In this document: one piece after another, positions 13,501 through 25,300 of the stretch
How the letters are laid out: the number at the start of each line of letters is the position of its first letter
Numbering within the stretch: position 1 is the stretch's first letter
From: Drosophila pseudoobscura
Lineage: Eukaryota; Arthropoda; Insecta; Diptera; Drosophilidae
DNA length: 64,000 bases
Direction of reading: 5' to 3'
NCBI RefSeq assembly: GCF_009870125.1
Contig: NC_046683.1
Location: 64,929,869-64,993,868 of the forward strand
Made by a program: the position numbers and the translations under genes
Notes under the pieces: model-generated
The model's input: only the letters and a program-made list of their open reading frames with translations
What the model was told of the DNA's origin: nothing
Database searches by the model: none

Positions 13501-16500
13501 CTGGCTGAGAGTCTGCCGCTGGAAAATCACTGTGCCCAAGGGCCAGAGCGTGCGCCTCCAGTTCCTCAATCTGGCCGATATGCGGATTGTCGCTCGTAAT
13601 AATACCAGAAGGTGAGTGCACCGGGACTGTTTTTGCATGTGAGTGTACCCTTTGGGACCATTAATCGGTTGCCGAACCACCCAGAACGGAAACAATTGGG
13701 AAATGGGAAGAAAAAGAGAAAATTAAACATTGCAACGACAGTGTAGGCTAAGAAATGGACAGAACACCGGAGATATCGTCTCAACAAATTTGATATGTTA
13801 GAGATACAGAAAGAGATATCCATATTTTGGGGGGGCAGCATTTACGATAAATGTAAGAGCCACCAAAGTGCTTCATTATAAGCCCAAACATACAGGGATC
13901 TTTGCACTTAATCAATCATTCACTAATGACTTAATATATCCTTGTGAAATATATTTGCAGTGGGAGGAGGAGTGAGATTCAACCGCAATTTTCGTTCTAC
14001 AACGATTTCAACCAGCTGTCAAAGATCACCGACTTCCGCATCGATGCATACAACGGCAGCGGCATCATCGAGTCCAGCGACAACGTTATGCTGGTCAGCA
14101 TCATCACTACCCAACTGGACCTCACCACCATACCGTTGCGTGCCCGCTACAGCTCCAACGAACCGTCACAATGCCCGCCAGACATTGGAGACCAGGCGGC
14201 CGGATCGCTGTCCATCAAAAGTCTCAGCCAGCTGCCTGACTACTATTGCACCATCAACTATGTGGGGCTCAGCGGAACCACACTCACCTTCAAAGTGGGA
14301 GAGTATGTGTACTGGAGCGGGGTCGGTCCCTCGGTGGTCTTCAGAGACGAAGGCTTCCGCTTTGTCAATTACTTGTCCACGAATCTCACCAATAGCTATA
14401 TCTCAATGCCTTCCACGCCCGGGCGGATCACCCTGAACCAGGGAAAAAATGTCAAACTGAAGCAATTTCAGGCCACCTATCGCCGCCACAACTGCGGCGG
14501 TCAAATGCTTGTGGCCGAGGGCCTTGCCATAGAGCCGCCGCAGCTGATGGCAACCGTCGGCGAGGATTATGGGCCGCTGGAGTGCGTATTCTCGCTGGGT
14601 GGTGGCAGGGGCTATGTGCTTGAGGGAAACCTGAGCCTCAGCGACAGCTGCGACCGCGAGTACATTGTTATCTATGCGGGTCCCGCACTGGTGGCCCGCC
14701 TCTGCCGCGGCATGACGATGAACAGCACGCGTCTGGGCAAGTCCCATTCGAAGGTGATTTACCATACAGAAGAGCACCGGCCTGGCCGCAGTTGGTTCCG
14801 GCTGCAGCCCAGGCGGTCAGAAGGCCCCTTGGCAGGTAATGTGATTCGCGTCGACCAGAGAACTACGGCGCCCATATCGATCAATGGCACGGACTACAAG
14901 AACAACATGGAGCTGATCTGGGAGTTTACTACCAATGCGGGACTCTCCCTCTCGCTGCAGTTCCAAGGGCGCTTCTTCATTGAAACGTCCCCGAACTGCA
15001 CCAATGACCGGCTGAGTGTGCAGCAGAGCCAAGACCGGCAGGAACCTGCGGGAGGTTGGTCTGAGGTGGCCAGCCTATGCGGCCGACAGCTGCCGCCACC
15101 GCTGCATGTGGAGGCGTTCCGAATGCGAGTGGTCTTCCAGACCAATAACAACATCACCGGAGACGGCTTCAGCTTCACCGTCTCCCCCAGCTGCGACGTT
15201 ACGCTGCGAGCCACCGCGGAGCTGCAGACTCAGCGCTGGGACTGGCAGGCGTTCCGCAATATGCTCAACTGCAGCTACGTGATCCTCACCGACAGCCAGG
15301 AGCAGCTGGTGGTCAGCATCAAAAGTGTGGGCCGCCCTTGGCCTGCCTTTGCCTGCACCAGGTCCTTCTTTAAGGCCTACCGCCAAAGCTCGAGCTCGAG
15401 CTCCGGCGATGAGGAAGTGGAAGAGGAGCTGCCGGAGAAGTTCTGCCCGGACTTTGAAGTAAATGGCTACAAGAGGCTCCGTCTGCAGTACATGTCGCCC
15501 ACATCGCGACAATTTCAGCTGCAGTACCAGATACTCGGCTGCGGTGGGAACTACAGCGCGAACTTTTCCTTGCGCCCGCCGCAGCACGACGAGGATGTGA
15601 GGTCGTATGCCCACAATATGCACTGCGAATGGCGCGTAACGGCACCGCCCCAGCACGCCATCGTTCTGGAGTTCAAGTACTTTGACCTGGAGGAGAGCCG
15701 GAACTGTCGATACGATTACCTGTCGGTCTACAAGGGCAGCATGGTGCCGAACATTGAGCAGCGCGTGGCCCGTCTGTGCGGCAACTTGACCACTCAGCCG
15801 CCCACCATTATGGTGGACAGCAACCAGGCGCTAATTGTGTCCCACTCGGATTCATCGAACAGCTTTCGGGGCTTCCTGGCCAGTGTGCGCTTCGTCCCCA
15901 ACTGCAATGAGCGAATCGCTCTGGACGATGATCTCCCGCGGATGAGCCTCGTGCGAAACTACAAGATGAATGCCTTTGAACAGCTGTTGTGCATCTTCAA
16001 GGCCAGCGCCACGCCTGGACATCGGCTGTCCGTACAGCTGAGACAGTTTCAGCCGTTTGGATCCTATCGGGGCTACCTAGAGATTGTTGACAGCGACGCC
16101 GCAGAGAGCCAAAGCCTCGGCAAGTACTATGACCTGTCCGGCAATCGTACAAAGCTCTTCAGCTCCTATTCAGATCTGGCGATCAGGCTGAGTGGCTCTT
16201 CCACCTTGGCGAGAAACGTGAGCTTCGAATTGATTCTGCAAATGGAACGCACAATCTGCGGAGAGACCGAATATCAACTGCGTTCGAACGAGGTGGGTTC
16301 AGGTCGCTTGAGGCCTTCGCAATGTATTCTAAAAATTTTGAATTGACTTTTGGCAGAGCATCAAACTGGGCATCCAAGGAGACAACGGCACGAGGAACTA
16401 TGAGGGAAGCGTGCACTGCTCTTGGTCGATTCGATTAACGGTGGAGGCGGAGATCGATATCCGGTGGGTCAATCTACGGGATGTGTCCCAGGTGACGGGA

Positions 16501-17634
16501 AAATGCGTGGACTACTTGCGTTTATCCGAATCGTGGGTAAGTTGTTTCCTTCCAGCGCAATCATAAGAACAAAGTTTACTAAAAATATTGAACATTTCAA
16601 CATTTCAGTTACAGTCGCCGCAGTACTTTTGCGGTCAGTTCAACAATACCCTCAAGAGATTGTCGTCTTCCGAGAACTTGAATTTGCAACTAACATTCCA
16701 TTCCGAAGAACTGACAGACTCCACTGGGTTTGAGTTGGTAATCAGGCAGAATAACCGTAAGCAGAAGCGGTACTTGTACTTGTAATTGTACTTGTACCTG
16801 AGAAATAACTTGGGATATAAATAATGTGCATATTATTCAGCTTGTAGACGCAACTACACGGAGCTGAGCCAATCCATTGAAGATAGCGCTCTGACCAACT
16901 GCACCGTGGACATTCGAGTGCCCGAGGGCTACAGTGTGACTCTGAACCTCCTGTTTGTGTTGTTCGACATGGAGTCTGATATGAAGTACCTAAACGTAAG
17001 TAATTCCGACAGCCGCAGTGAAAACCAACCGTATAAATCACTTCTCCCACAACAGATAAGCGACCTGAAGGCCAATCAGACAGTCTTCCACACGAACAGA
17101 TTCCTTGCTATCCCCACAGTCAAGTTCACGTCGACCAATCAGCTTCGTATTGCGAGCACGGGCATTGCTTCAATGCGATTCTTCTACTACTCCACCAGCA
17201 ACGATTTGCCCAACGGCTGTGGTGGCGACATCTCTATGGGGGGTGGCTTTGGTAACTTGGCCAATCCCCCCTACGACAATCGGAACCACTCACTGTGCAT
17301 CTGGCGTATATCAGTGCCAGCAGGCAGCATCCTGAGGATCAGTTTCACGAGTATACATCGCGTCGGTTAGTTTTAGCTAACATCAAGATAACATCAATTT
17401 TTTTAATTTCCAGACTTCAACATGGGCTCGGAGACCAATTGTAATCTGGATAATATTAAATTCTACAAGGTTCTGCCGGATGCAAGCGAGGGCCTGGTGC
17501 AAACATCCTGTGGATCTACCATTCCCGACGACTTTGACGTTGGCAGTAATCGTGCCGTAATCGTTGCCAAGAAGTCACCTAATTTTGATGGACTGGGATT
17601 CCAGTTCTCATTCACCCTCAAAAATGTCAGTTAG
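4523..17634 (+). CDS. Cubn2: Cubilin-like endocytic receptor (8 EGF and many CUB domains)
   Basis: Seventeen coding exons: 4523-5080, 5748-5854, 5913-7837, 7893-8089, 8151-8479, 8544-8653, 8961-9150, 9217-10537, 10598-11498, 11570-11727, 11792-13611, 13961-16292, 16357-16536, 16609-16756, 16841-16995, 17056-17365 and 17414-17634. They total 10962 nt (3653 aa), close to human cubilin. A signal peptide (MRSNTLKLLFVLVLCVFLLE) leads a basic helical region. Eight EGF modules follow at about residues 157-500, several calcium-binding (DVNEC, DVDEC, DIDEC). Tandem CUB domains fill the rest, with the recurrent CGG...SPNYP..Y, C.W and D.L...G pattern. There is no membrane segment, as in cubilin, which relies on amnionless. 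Known role: scavenger receptor for protein uptake in nephrocytes. D. melanogaster has two cubilins; I infer Cubn2 from its neighbours. The end of exon 6 is the least certain boundary (8650 is also possible). The start at 4523 was chosen because the frame's earlier codon is GTG. Confidence 0.88.
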
Positions 17635-17782
17635 ACAAGGCAACTTATTTCTGAGATATTGTAGAATTTAGAAATTTATTTTTGCAAGTAATCTGTACAA
17701 AAATACATTATGAATATAGTGCTGAGATAACTATTTGCGCCAGCAAAGGATAAATTTCCTAAATGCCTAATGGGCCCTATAA

Positions 17783-18597
17783 TTATAAGTTTGTATTAAA
17801 TGAATCCATAACTTTCTTTTTTAGTTTGCCAAAGATTTCGATATTATAGACCAACTGGTCTAGACTTCTTCGGAATGGCACGAAACGGGCAGTGTCTTCA
17901 AAGGATTGCCTTGCGCGCCGCAAACGATAATGAATCTCATCCAAATCGTGCCTATAACCATGCGATAATTCAAAATCAGTGGAGACCATGGCCGAGAACA
18001 GGCTGGCAAACTCGTCGGAAACCTTGTAGTTGTAGCCAACAGAGGCTTTCCGCTCAAATGCCTCGTTGCTAATGATCACATTGTGGGAGGCTAGCCTGGA
18101 GTCGATAGACTGAAGTGAATAAAATGAAAATGAGTTCTTGTTTAATACAACAATGCGTGCCGTCAGGCTGTACTTACGGTTGGTAACGCGCTGGCCAGGC
18201 AATAATCCCGGCTCGGTTGCAGTAGGAAGCGATTGGATGGCTCACACTTTGGAGCGTACTGATAGCCCTCTCCAGTGCGACGGAAGCATGGATGATGATC
18301 GAGCAGCCGCAGGCGCTTTTTGACGGTCAGCGACAATTTGTAGGTGTTCACAATGGGCAGCACATCTTTTAAAAATTTAGAGCACGCTTCATGTGGTGTG
18401 AGATCTTTAAACTCGGCCAAATCCGTGGACCATTCATTCCAGGAAGAAACATCATGTATGTACAAAAGCCGGCCAAAGCGGACCGCGTACTTAATCAAGT
18501 GTTCGTGTAAAGGTGGAAAAATGTTCTGCAACGGCGTTGATCCGGTGGTTGTTGCAATTTGTGCAATGAAAACCTCTTCATCTACGGTTTCATTCAT
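17783..18597 (-). CDS. Unrecognised 248-aa protein
   Basis: Two exons on the minus strand, 18597-18178 and 18109-17783, join in phase 0 across a 68-base intron (GTAAGT donor, TTCAG acceptor). The product has 248 residues, no signal peptide and no membrane segment. I recognise no domain. Visible features are an aromatic stretch (YIHDVSSWNEWS), a conserved-looking motif LLDHHPCFRRTGEGY and a basic helical C-terminus rich in Arg/Lys (LRRARQSFEDTARFVPFRR). Even composition and exact frame across the splice support a real gene. It is convergent with Cubn2, with stops 148 bases apart, and shares a DRE-bearing divergent promoter with the Harbinger-derived gene at 18777. Confidence 0.75.
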
Positions 18598-18776
18598 GGT
18601 GTGTTAGTAGTACTTATTATTTTAATCAAGGCGGACACACTTTAAATTTAATAGTTGTTCTTTTCATACATCGATAATAGTAAAGTATCGATATATTTGA
18701 TTCGCTTACACATGTGAAGCGATATTTCTATTTCGCTATTGCCCATCCCTATTAAAATCAAAGAAACAACAACAAA
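18598..18776. promoter_or_regulatory. Divergent promoter with DRE motif TATCGATA (18686-18693)
   Basis: Only 179 bases separate the two start codons of divergent genes. A perfect TATCGATA lies at 18686-18693 and a half-site ATCGATAA at 18670-18677. This palindrome is the known site of DREF/BEAF-32 and typifies broadly expressed TATA-less fly promoters. Confidence 0.7.
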
Positions 18777-20156
18777 ATGGAGAAAGAACTAGATTTAATC
18801 AACAGCACTTTGAACAATGCCTTGGCCAAGCTGGTGGAGACTAAAAGGAACCAAAACAAGAATGATGATTGGCAGAATCGCAAGGAGAAGATCGCCAGGC
18901 TCATAAGGCTGCACATTCAACATGTGCAGCTAACTGTGATTACACACAGACGTCGGTCGCAGCAGCGGAGCAGGCGCCGTTTTAAGCAGATGCGTTCGTT
19001 TTTCATGCAACAAATGATAGAGATGCAATCCAACTATATGCAGATGTACGCCATGCTGCGCCTCAAGCGTGCTAGCCTGGAAGACGAGGAGTCCGAGGAC
19101 AGCGACGCCAACGTGGAGCCTGAAGACAATCAGACCTTCTCTGAGGACATATTTCCGGATCTCAGCGATGAAGAGTTCCTTAACAAACTGCACATAACCC
19201 GGAGCACCTTTAAAGCGCTTTGCCGGCAGCTAACACCTGCAATGCGCAAGACCGCAAGCAAAAGCTCGCTCGAAATTTCCCTGGACAAATGCGTTGCCTT
19301 GGCGCTCTACTATCTAGCCAGTGGCGAGCGCATATCGATCATATCGAATTTGTTTTCCGTACCAAGGCTGAAGACAATCAAGTGCCTGAAACTCTTCTGT
19401 AACGCCGTCATGTTAACCTTAGGAAAGGCCCTACGCAAACTGCCACAAACCGAGCCAGACTGTGCCAGTGTGATGGTCGGCTTCCAGAAGGAAAGCAACA
19501 TGCCGGCTGCCCTCGTTGGTATTCTGGGCGTGTGCTCTATCCCTATACGTGCCAGCGGCGGCACCCAGAATTCTGCTGGTCAATCGGTTATGCGCATGGA
19601 GTTTCTCCTAGACGACCGTATGTTCTTCCGCGAACTATGGCTCGACAACGGAAGCAAGGCCTTGCTGATGCCAATGTTCTCAAAAGCTCCAAACCGACTT
19701 ACCGAGCTGCCTCAGGTACCCATAAATGGGCGTCTAATTTCTCCCTTTGTTTTGGTTCCGCCTCAACAAAATTATCCGCTGCGTCGTTGGTTACTCCAGC
19801 GCTATGCGGATCCGATTGCTCCACACGAACACGACTTCAATGAAGTTGCGGAGCGTCTGCAGGAGTTGAGCGACTGTGCCCTGCACCGCCTGATGTCGCG
19901 TTGGAACTTTTTCATCCAGCCGCTGGACATCCGTTTCAATACGGCGTCCTGCATTATTACAGCTTCTGCAGTACTGCACAACCTGCTGGAGCAGATTAGC
20001 GAGCCGCACATGCTGGAATGGGGCAACGCAGTGGACGTCTCAAAGTTTAAATCAGTCCCACTGTCCGACTGCTGCGAAGACGTCGAAGGCGAGACGGATA
20101 AAGGTTTGCGCGTACGCGACTTTCTGGCGCGGACCATAAGTTCCACTGAAATCTAA
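18777..20156 (+). CDS. Domesticated PIF/Harbinger transposase-derived protein (HARBI1-like)
   Basis: Single-exon gene of 459 codons plus stop, ATG in good context (ACAAAATGG), polyA signal AATAAA at 20182-20187. Residues 1-110 are basic and helical (RRRSQQRSRRRF). An acidic linker follows (EDEESEDSD). Residues about 140-215 match the helical region before Harbinger DDE domains (YYLASGERISIISNLFSVP), and residues about 237-410 match the DDE_4 fold, ending in TASCIITASAVLHNLLE. The catalytic triad looks lost: the usual GAIDGTH segment reads VGFQKESNMP, the PGS.HDS motif is absent, and the last acid lies in LSDCALHRL. An intact long ORF with dead active site, no flanking terminal repeats and a housekeeping-type promoter indicate domestication. 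Drosophila PIF-like genes (DPLG) are a known set; I cannot say which member this is. Confidence 0.82.
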   Translation: MEKELDLINSTLNNALAKLVETKRNQNKNDDWQNRKEKIARLIRLHIQHVQLTVITHRRRSQQRSRRRFKQMRSFFMQQMIEMQSNYMQMYAMLRLKRASLEDEESEDSDANVEPEDNQTFSEDIFPDLSDEEFLNKLHITRSTFKALCRQLTPAMRKTASKSSLEISLDKCVALALYYLASGERISIISNLFSVPRLKTIKCLKLFCNAVMLTLGKALRKLPQTEPDCASVMVGFQKESNMPAALVGILGVCSIPIRASGGTQNSAGQSVMRMEFLLDDRMFFRELWLDNGSKALLMPMFSKAPNRLTELPQVPINGRLISPFVLVPPQQNYPLRRWLLQRYADPIAPHEHDFNEVAERLQELSDCALHRLMSRWNFFIQPLDIRFNTASCIITASAVLHNLLEQISEPHMLEWGNAVDVSKFKSVPLSDCCEDVEGETDKGLRVRDFLARTISSTEI

Positions 20157-20260
20157 CTTCGCATACAATATTCCGTATTGCAATAAAAAAAATTTAGTTA
20201 AGATACATTTAACAAAATGTAGTTTCTCATTTATTATCTGATGTTAAAACATATGGACAT

Positions 20261-21558
20261 CTAGTAGAGACGCTGGGGTGGGCCCATAGACGACTTGATG
20301 TGCAGGGAGCGCACATTCTGCCAGTTCTTCTTCAACAGGGAGACCAGGAAATTGATCGACAAGTTGACGTTCTGGGCAAGCTCGTCACTCTTCATGCCGA
20401 CGTGTCCAACGGCGACCGACAAACACAGAACCTTCTTCATCTGGAACTTGATGGTGGACTTGACCTCCTCGATCTTGCCAATCATGGACTCCTGATGCGA
20501 CAGCAGGGCAGGGAACTTGCCGGCCTTGTTCAGACCGGGACCCAGCAGACGTGGAATCTGCTTGATGAGGGACTCGGAAGCCAGGAACGCGTCGTAAGAC
20601 TTAGCCAGCTTCTTCACAAGTTTCTTGTTCTTGTTCAGCTTCTTCAGGGCTTCGGCATCCATGAACTCAACGCCATTGGCCTTGGCCTCGTCGCAATGCT
20701 GCTGATCGCCGAGGATGCACACCTTCATCTTGGGACGGGGGATGTGCTTCAACCTGCAGATCAAAAACAAACGAAAATATTCATCAGTATGCCACTCACA
20801 CCACACAGACACGAGCCTAGCTCTAATGAGGGGGAATGTTGGGAACGCAGAAAACTTACAAAGCCCACGGGGGAGCACGCGTGTTTTCATTTTAATAACT
20901 ACAGGGGTCGGTCTCCATTGCTGGAGACCTACTCAATTTGTTTTTAAGACCCTGAGTGCAGGTCCGCCGATCAATGTTACCACATGATCGACTTCCTAAC
21001 GCTGTGGCACACTACTCGCGGGGAGCAGGCGTACTCACTGGCGCAGGTATTTTAGCCAACGTACTTGACAGTGCCGGAGAAACGCTTGTCCTTCTGGGGA
21101 TCGTAGTTCTTGAGGCCGATTTGCAACTCCACCGTCTCGAGGAAGCCACGCTTCTTCTTCAGCGAGTTCTCCAGAATTCCACTGACGCCCTCATAGAGCG
21201 TGTCACGCGAAACTTTCGATCTGCAACACAAAGTAAATTGTTAGCGAAAATATTCACAAAACTTTCATAGCGATATGGTCCAGGCCTTGTTTAACTGTCG
21301 AAGTATTGTGCAAATGAGTGCAGCTCACATTAATAGCCGCACACGTAGCACAAAATCACATTTAATTTTGCAATCATTTCCAAACTGATATGGACATGGA
21401 AAATGGTCTAAAAAGCTGGTTTCTGATTGCCAAATGCATAAAATAGTATGCATTGCATCGTTATCGTACCATCATTTAACGAATTACAGTTAAACCATGT
21501 CAAAAACATCAAGGATGCAGAGTATTTTCAAAGATTTATTTTATTCAACTTACGCCAT
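20261..21558 (-). CDS. RpL10Ab: 60S ribosomal protein L10Ab (uL1 family)
   Basis: Three coding exons on minus: 21558-21554 (only ATGGC), 21220-21065 and 20753-20261, total 654 nt and 217 aa, the usual length. The protein begins [14 protein letters not shown] and contains [13 protein letters not shown], typical of the L1/L10a family, and [21 protein letters not shown] at the C-terminus. Role: component of the large ribosomal subunit L1 stalk. The five-base first coding exon, with the intron directly behind the start codon, is common in ribosomal protein genes. A DRE site (21653-21660) lies about 100 bases upstream. The polyA signal (complement of TTTATT, 20230-20235) is convergent with the Harbinger-derived gene; the stops are 104 bases apart. 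Confidence 0.97.
20902..20954 (-). other. Stable hairpin in RpL10Ab intron 2
   Basis: On the minus strand GGTCTCCA and TGGAGACC form a perfect 8-bp stem closed by a GCAA (GNRA) tetraloop at 20910-20929. An outer stem pairs CAGGGTC with GACCCCTG (one bulged base), leaving an 18-base one-sided loop. Ribosomal-protein introns often host snoRNAs, but the strongly one-sided loop does not fit a normal H/ACA pocket and I see no clear C/D boxes, so the identity stays open. Confidence 0.3.
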
Positions 21559-21652
21559 GTCTGCACGTCGGGACGTCCGGTTTACGAAAGAACGTATAAG
21601 AAGAGGTGGAGAGCTATCGATGGCACTATCCGCACTATTGATGGTTTGACAC

Positions 21653-21660
21653 TATCGATA
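21653..21660. promoter_or_regulatory. DRE motif upstream of RpL10Ab
   Basis: Perfect TATCGATA palindrome about 95 bases upstream of the RpL10Ab start codon. A second, imperfect site (CTATCGATGG) lies near 21614-21623. Confidence 0.65.
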
Positions 21661-21783
21661 ACGTTCGATATTTTTTAGTGAGTGCTTTACACAGTGAAAA
21701 AAGCCTGAAGCGACCTGAAATAATAATTAATAATAATAATAATAAAGGCAATGGAAAACAAAAATACCATTCGAAGTAATGCT

Positions 21784-22026
21784 ATTATAATAAAACGACA
21801 TTATTTGGAGAGGTCGATTGCCACGGAGGAGACTGATCCACTGCTTTGGATAAAAATAAATATAAATATATTTAAATAATATTAAAAAAAAACAAAAACC
21901 TATTATCTTCCTATTTTTCAGGTCAACGAAAATGAATTCGATTTAGTCAAAATCCTTATGTTCAAATATTTATGCGTGCCAGCGACGTCTGTAGAATCCG
22001 AACTCATGTTCAGCAAGGCTGGATAA
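21784..22026 (+). pseudogene. hAT-family transposase remnant (C-terminal dimerisation region)
   Basis: Bases 21784-21849 encode a segment ending ATEETDPLLW, and 21922-22026 encode VNENEFDLVKILMFKYLC followed by VPATSVESELMFSKAG and a stop. These match the hAT dimerisation pattern (DPL.WW, L...YL.IPATS..SER.FS.AG). The two parts are separated by about 70 bases of A/T-rich DNA ending in TTTTTCAG, possibly an old intron. A stop follows SKAG although hAT-like residues seem to continue beyond it. The usual SER is replaced by SEL. It is a dead copy, about 350 bases upstream of the 963-aa gene's stop. Confidence 0.7.
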
Positions 22027-22094
22027 ATCGGAAAATTTAAAAATTTTAATGTGGCTTTTAGACTATCGATTCAACAATATAGTGTGTCGTATGA

Positions 22095-22290
22095 TGACAG
22101 CCCCGAATTTAGCCCACTCAAGCTTTATATTTAAATAGTTCAACTACTTGATCTTCTTGTAGATTCATGAAATTTTTCCTTTGAACCTCATAAAAACCAC
22201 GATATTTTTCACTTAAATTGCCCTAAAACTGTTAAATGTTTTTTATTTTCTCTTAATAGCTTTAAGACATTAGCCTTGGCTAAAAAGAAT
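22095..22290. repeat. Diverged copy of an interspersed repeat also found at 37.8 and 38.3 kb
   Basis: Shares the order TTAGCCCACT, TTATATTTAAA, CAACTACTTGA and TTCTTGTAGATT with the copies at 37797-38110 and 38310-38640. Heavily mutated and AT-rich, with no coding potential. It follows directly after the hAT remnant. Confidence 0.45.
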
Positions 22291-22370
22291 ATCTCCCCAA
22301 TTCTAATACAATATTCTAATATTTTTATTAAAATAAATGTTACTTTCATTTTATAAGACGGAAACCAAAA

Positions 22371-25300
22371 CTATTTAGCTTTTAAGAGATCCAAATCTTT
22401 CATGGACTCGTGTTGCCACAATGTCATGGGGCCCGGCGGTAGTGGCATCAGTTTTCCCTCAAAATCTTCACTGGTTGACGCCGCCGAGTGCTCATCCTCG
22501 CAACGGTATTTAAACGCACTGATGTGATTTATGAAAGTCTCGAGTTTTGCTCTTTCCTTGGAGCCAGCTGCTACTTTTTTTAAGCCGTAGATGGACCGAC
22601 CACTGTAAAGAAATTAACGATTCATTAATTTGAAAGTATCATATGGATAATATTCTGGACCCTACATGTATTGGAAATGCACTTCTTTCAGGCGCATATT
22701 CATTACAATCAGTTGCAGATGCTGCAGCGGCACCAAGCGATTCCGGTAGGAATTGGTTGCCTCCAATCTTAGAACGCTCATATTCTTAAGCAAGAGATTT
22801 ATTGAATCCTTGAAGACAATCCACCGCAAAACCCAAGCGTCCATGACGGAGGCATGATCCTTAATAAGCCGTAGTGTATCGACCACCCATTTATTGGCAG
22901 TGTTATTGTTGCTGAAGCGCAGCTGGATTACGGGCAGACAGTGGACGAAGCTGCAAATGCGGTGCTCTAACAGAACGCAGACTAGTAATTTAAGCTCTGA
23001 TTTAAGGACCTGCGGGGCTTTTCGCAGCACATTGTTGTGCAACAGAACCTTCCAAACTCGGTTGTTAGGAAAAACAATTTGATCGCAAGTGATCATTCGA
23101 CGAAACAGTATGTGCATTTCATGCATATATCTTTGGATTAGCTGATTGCAACTTGTATGCGATCTCCACGTTGTGACGGTCAGACATCTGAGGAGTACGT
23201 CATATGTTTCATCGTCCAGATGAAAACTACTCTTCAAGCCTAGGTGCAGTAAGATAACGGAGCAGAAGAAAAACTTGGTTCGTTTAAAGTCCTGTGCAGG
23301 CTTGGAGAGTTCACAAACGCAGAAGTCGCGTAACTGCTTGGCCAGACCGATCAAATCCCTGTCCTTAAGCTTCCCTCTTTGCTGAGCATTATGCAGCCTG
23401 ATGAGGATGTAGGCCAAGCTTTCCGAGCCAAAGAGACCTACAAAGCAGTATGTAATAACAGGCAATATTAAATACTATATGCTTACTCAATTTGTCGTTC
23501 TGCTGTGGTCTTTTCAGCAGATTGGTAGCTAAGGTGTCCATAATTTCAGCCAGATGGTCTCTGCTTAGCTTGTTGTTGTTGGCCCTTAGAAGGGCGTGCA
23601 GACGCCGCAAGTACTGGGCAAAGGCTTCCAGCAGTTCTGGATCCTCCCTCTGTGTTGCCTCCACATCGGTGGCATTCAACTCAGCCTGCAGTTGAGCGTA
23701 TTCATCTTGCAAAGCCTGTGCAGCGGTAATATATAGCTGACTGTTGCCGGTTGCCCTAACGGAGTAGGATAGATTTTTGTAGAGGCCGTAGAATTCCGAT
23801 TCGCTTAGCGTTTCATCATGTAGAAACATATCTAGGCAGAATGTCTCCAGTGTCAGCAGCAGCTATGCAATAAACAGAAATATGTATGTATTATGTCTTG
23901 GCCAAAATTATTTATACTGTTCCTGGCACAAACCTCGAGATCATGGGATGCCACAGCCATAAAATCGACGGCACTGTAGACACTGTAGAGCACAGCTCGG
24001 GTGGCTTTTTGTTGGGACGAAATTAGAGCCGGCCAAACACGCAGAAGTTTGTGCATCTGTTCACGAGATTCCTCCGAAGCGGAATATTCTAACCGATGCA
24101 GGTCAAAGAGTACGCATATGCATTGTGCGGCTATAAGGCTCTGTTCGATGCGCACTTCCTCAGCAGTGATCAGATAAACGTAGATGTCAAACCTCTTAGC
24201 CGCTGGAAAATGCTGCATGAGCTTCTTCAGATAGCGTGTCAGTTGGACCCTGAACTGCGCAAAGGTGAGATTCCGAGGACGGCTGTGCTGACTCTTGATG
24301 TACGTCTCCATTATGTGAATACCTATTTCCATCTCAGTGTACTGACGCTGAGCCAATGCCACGTAGAGCTCTGCTGCCATTGAATGAACCGTAGCGAAAG
24401 CTCGTGGCAGGCGAATCAACAGCTCCAGAATAATTTCGTGGAAGCGCATTGGGAACCGTTCAGCACTGACAATGTGTCTGGAAACGCAATCGGAACGGAT
24501 CGGTTAATATGAGGAATAACATTTGATTTGTGCCACTGCATCTTACCGCTGGAGAGTGAGTATGTACTGGAGCGTGGCCACAAGAAGTGGTTTATTTTTA
24601 CTCGTTTTGAACACCTCAAACTGTAAGGCCAGAAATTTATCAGTGATCAGCTCATTGGTAAAATGACGTAGATATAGAGTGTCACATTGATCTTTCTGCT
24701 GGTTCTCGGCAAGCTGCTTGAGCATACTTTCCAGGAACTCGTAAGCCATTATGTAATTATCGTCCTTCTCCCTCTGAAAGTACGATTGCATTCACGACTG
24801 ATTGCCGGGACAGACTGGTGCAGAGCTTACCACAATGGTCAAAACATAGTAGACAAAACCCAGTGCGGAGTTCTCCACGCTGCAGAACGTCCCAAAGTGC
24901 TCCCGAAACATGTCCAGCATAGGTTTTAGTATAAGTCTACTGGTCGCCTTGAAGCTGCAATTGACAGAAGGGAATTTTCGATCACAGTCACGAAGATTGT
25001 AAGTGCTTTGTGCTCACTCACAACAGCCCATAGCGTGCGTCAATGGTGAGAGTAAGGCAAATAAGCTTGAAGCCGTCAAACGAATCGCTATGTGTGGGGA
25101 GCAGTTTGGCCAGCCCGCAGAGTATGCTGAAAGCTACAGTAGATTATTTATCAGTTAGCTAGCACTTATTCGAGTTCCGTGAGAATCACTTACACATTCT
25201 GGCCACTGGCTCGTATAAGTACTTGTCATCTGCGGAGGGTTCCTGATGCATAGTGGCGAAAATGGAATGCACCACTTTCGTCCATGTGAACACCACTTTT

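Noticed and set aside
20754-20800. TGATGA motif as a C/D snoRNA box C in RpL10Ab intron 2
   Set aside because: It is preceded by C, has no following CTGA box D before the splice acceptor and no terminal stem.
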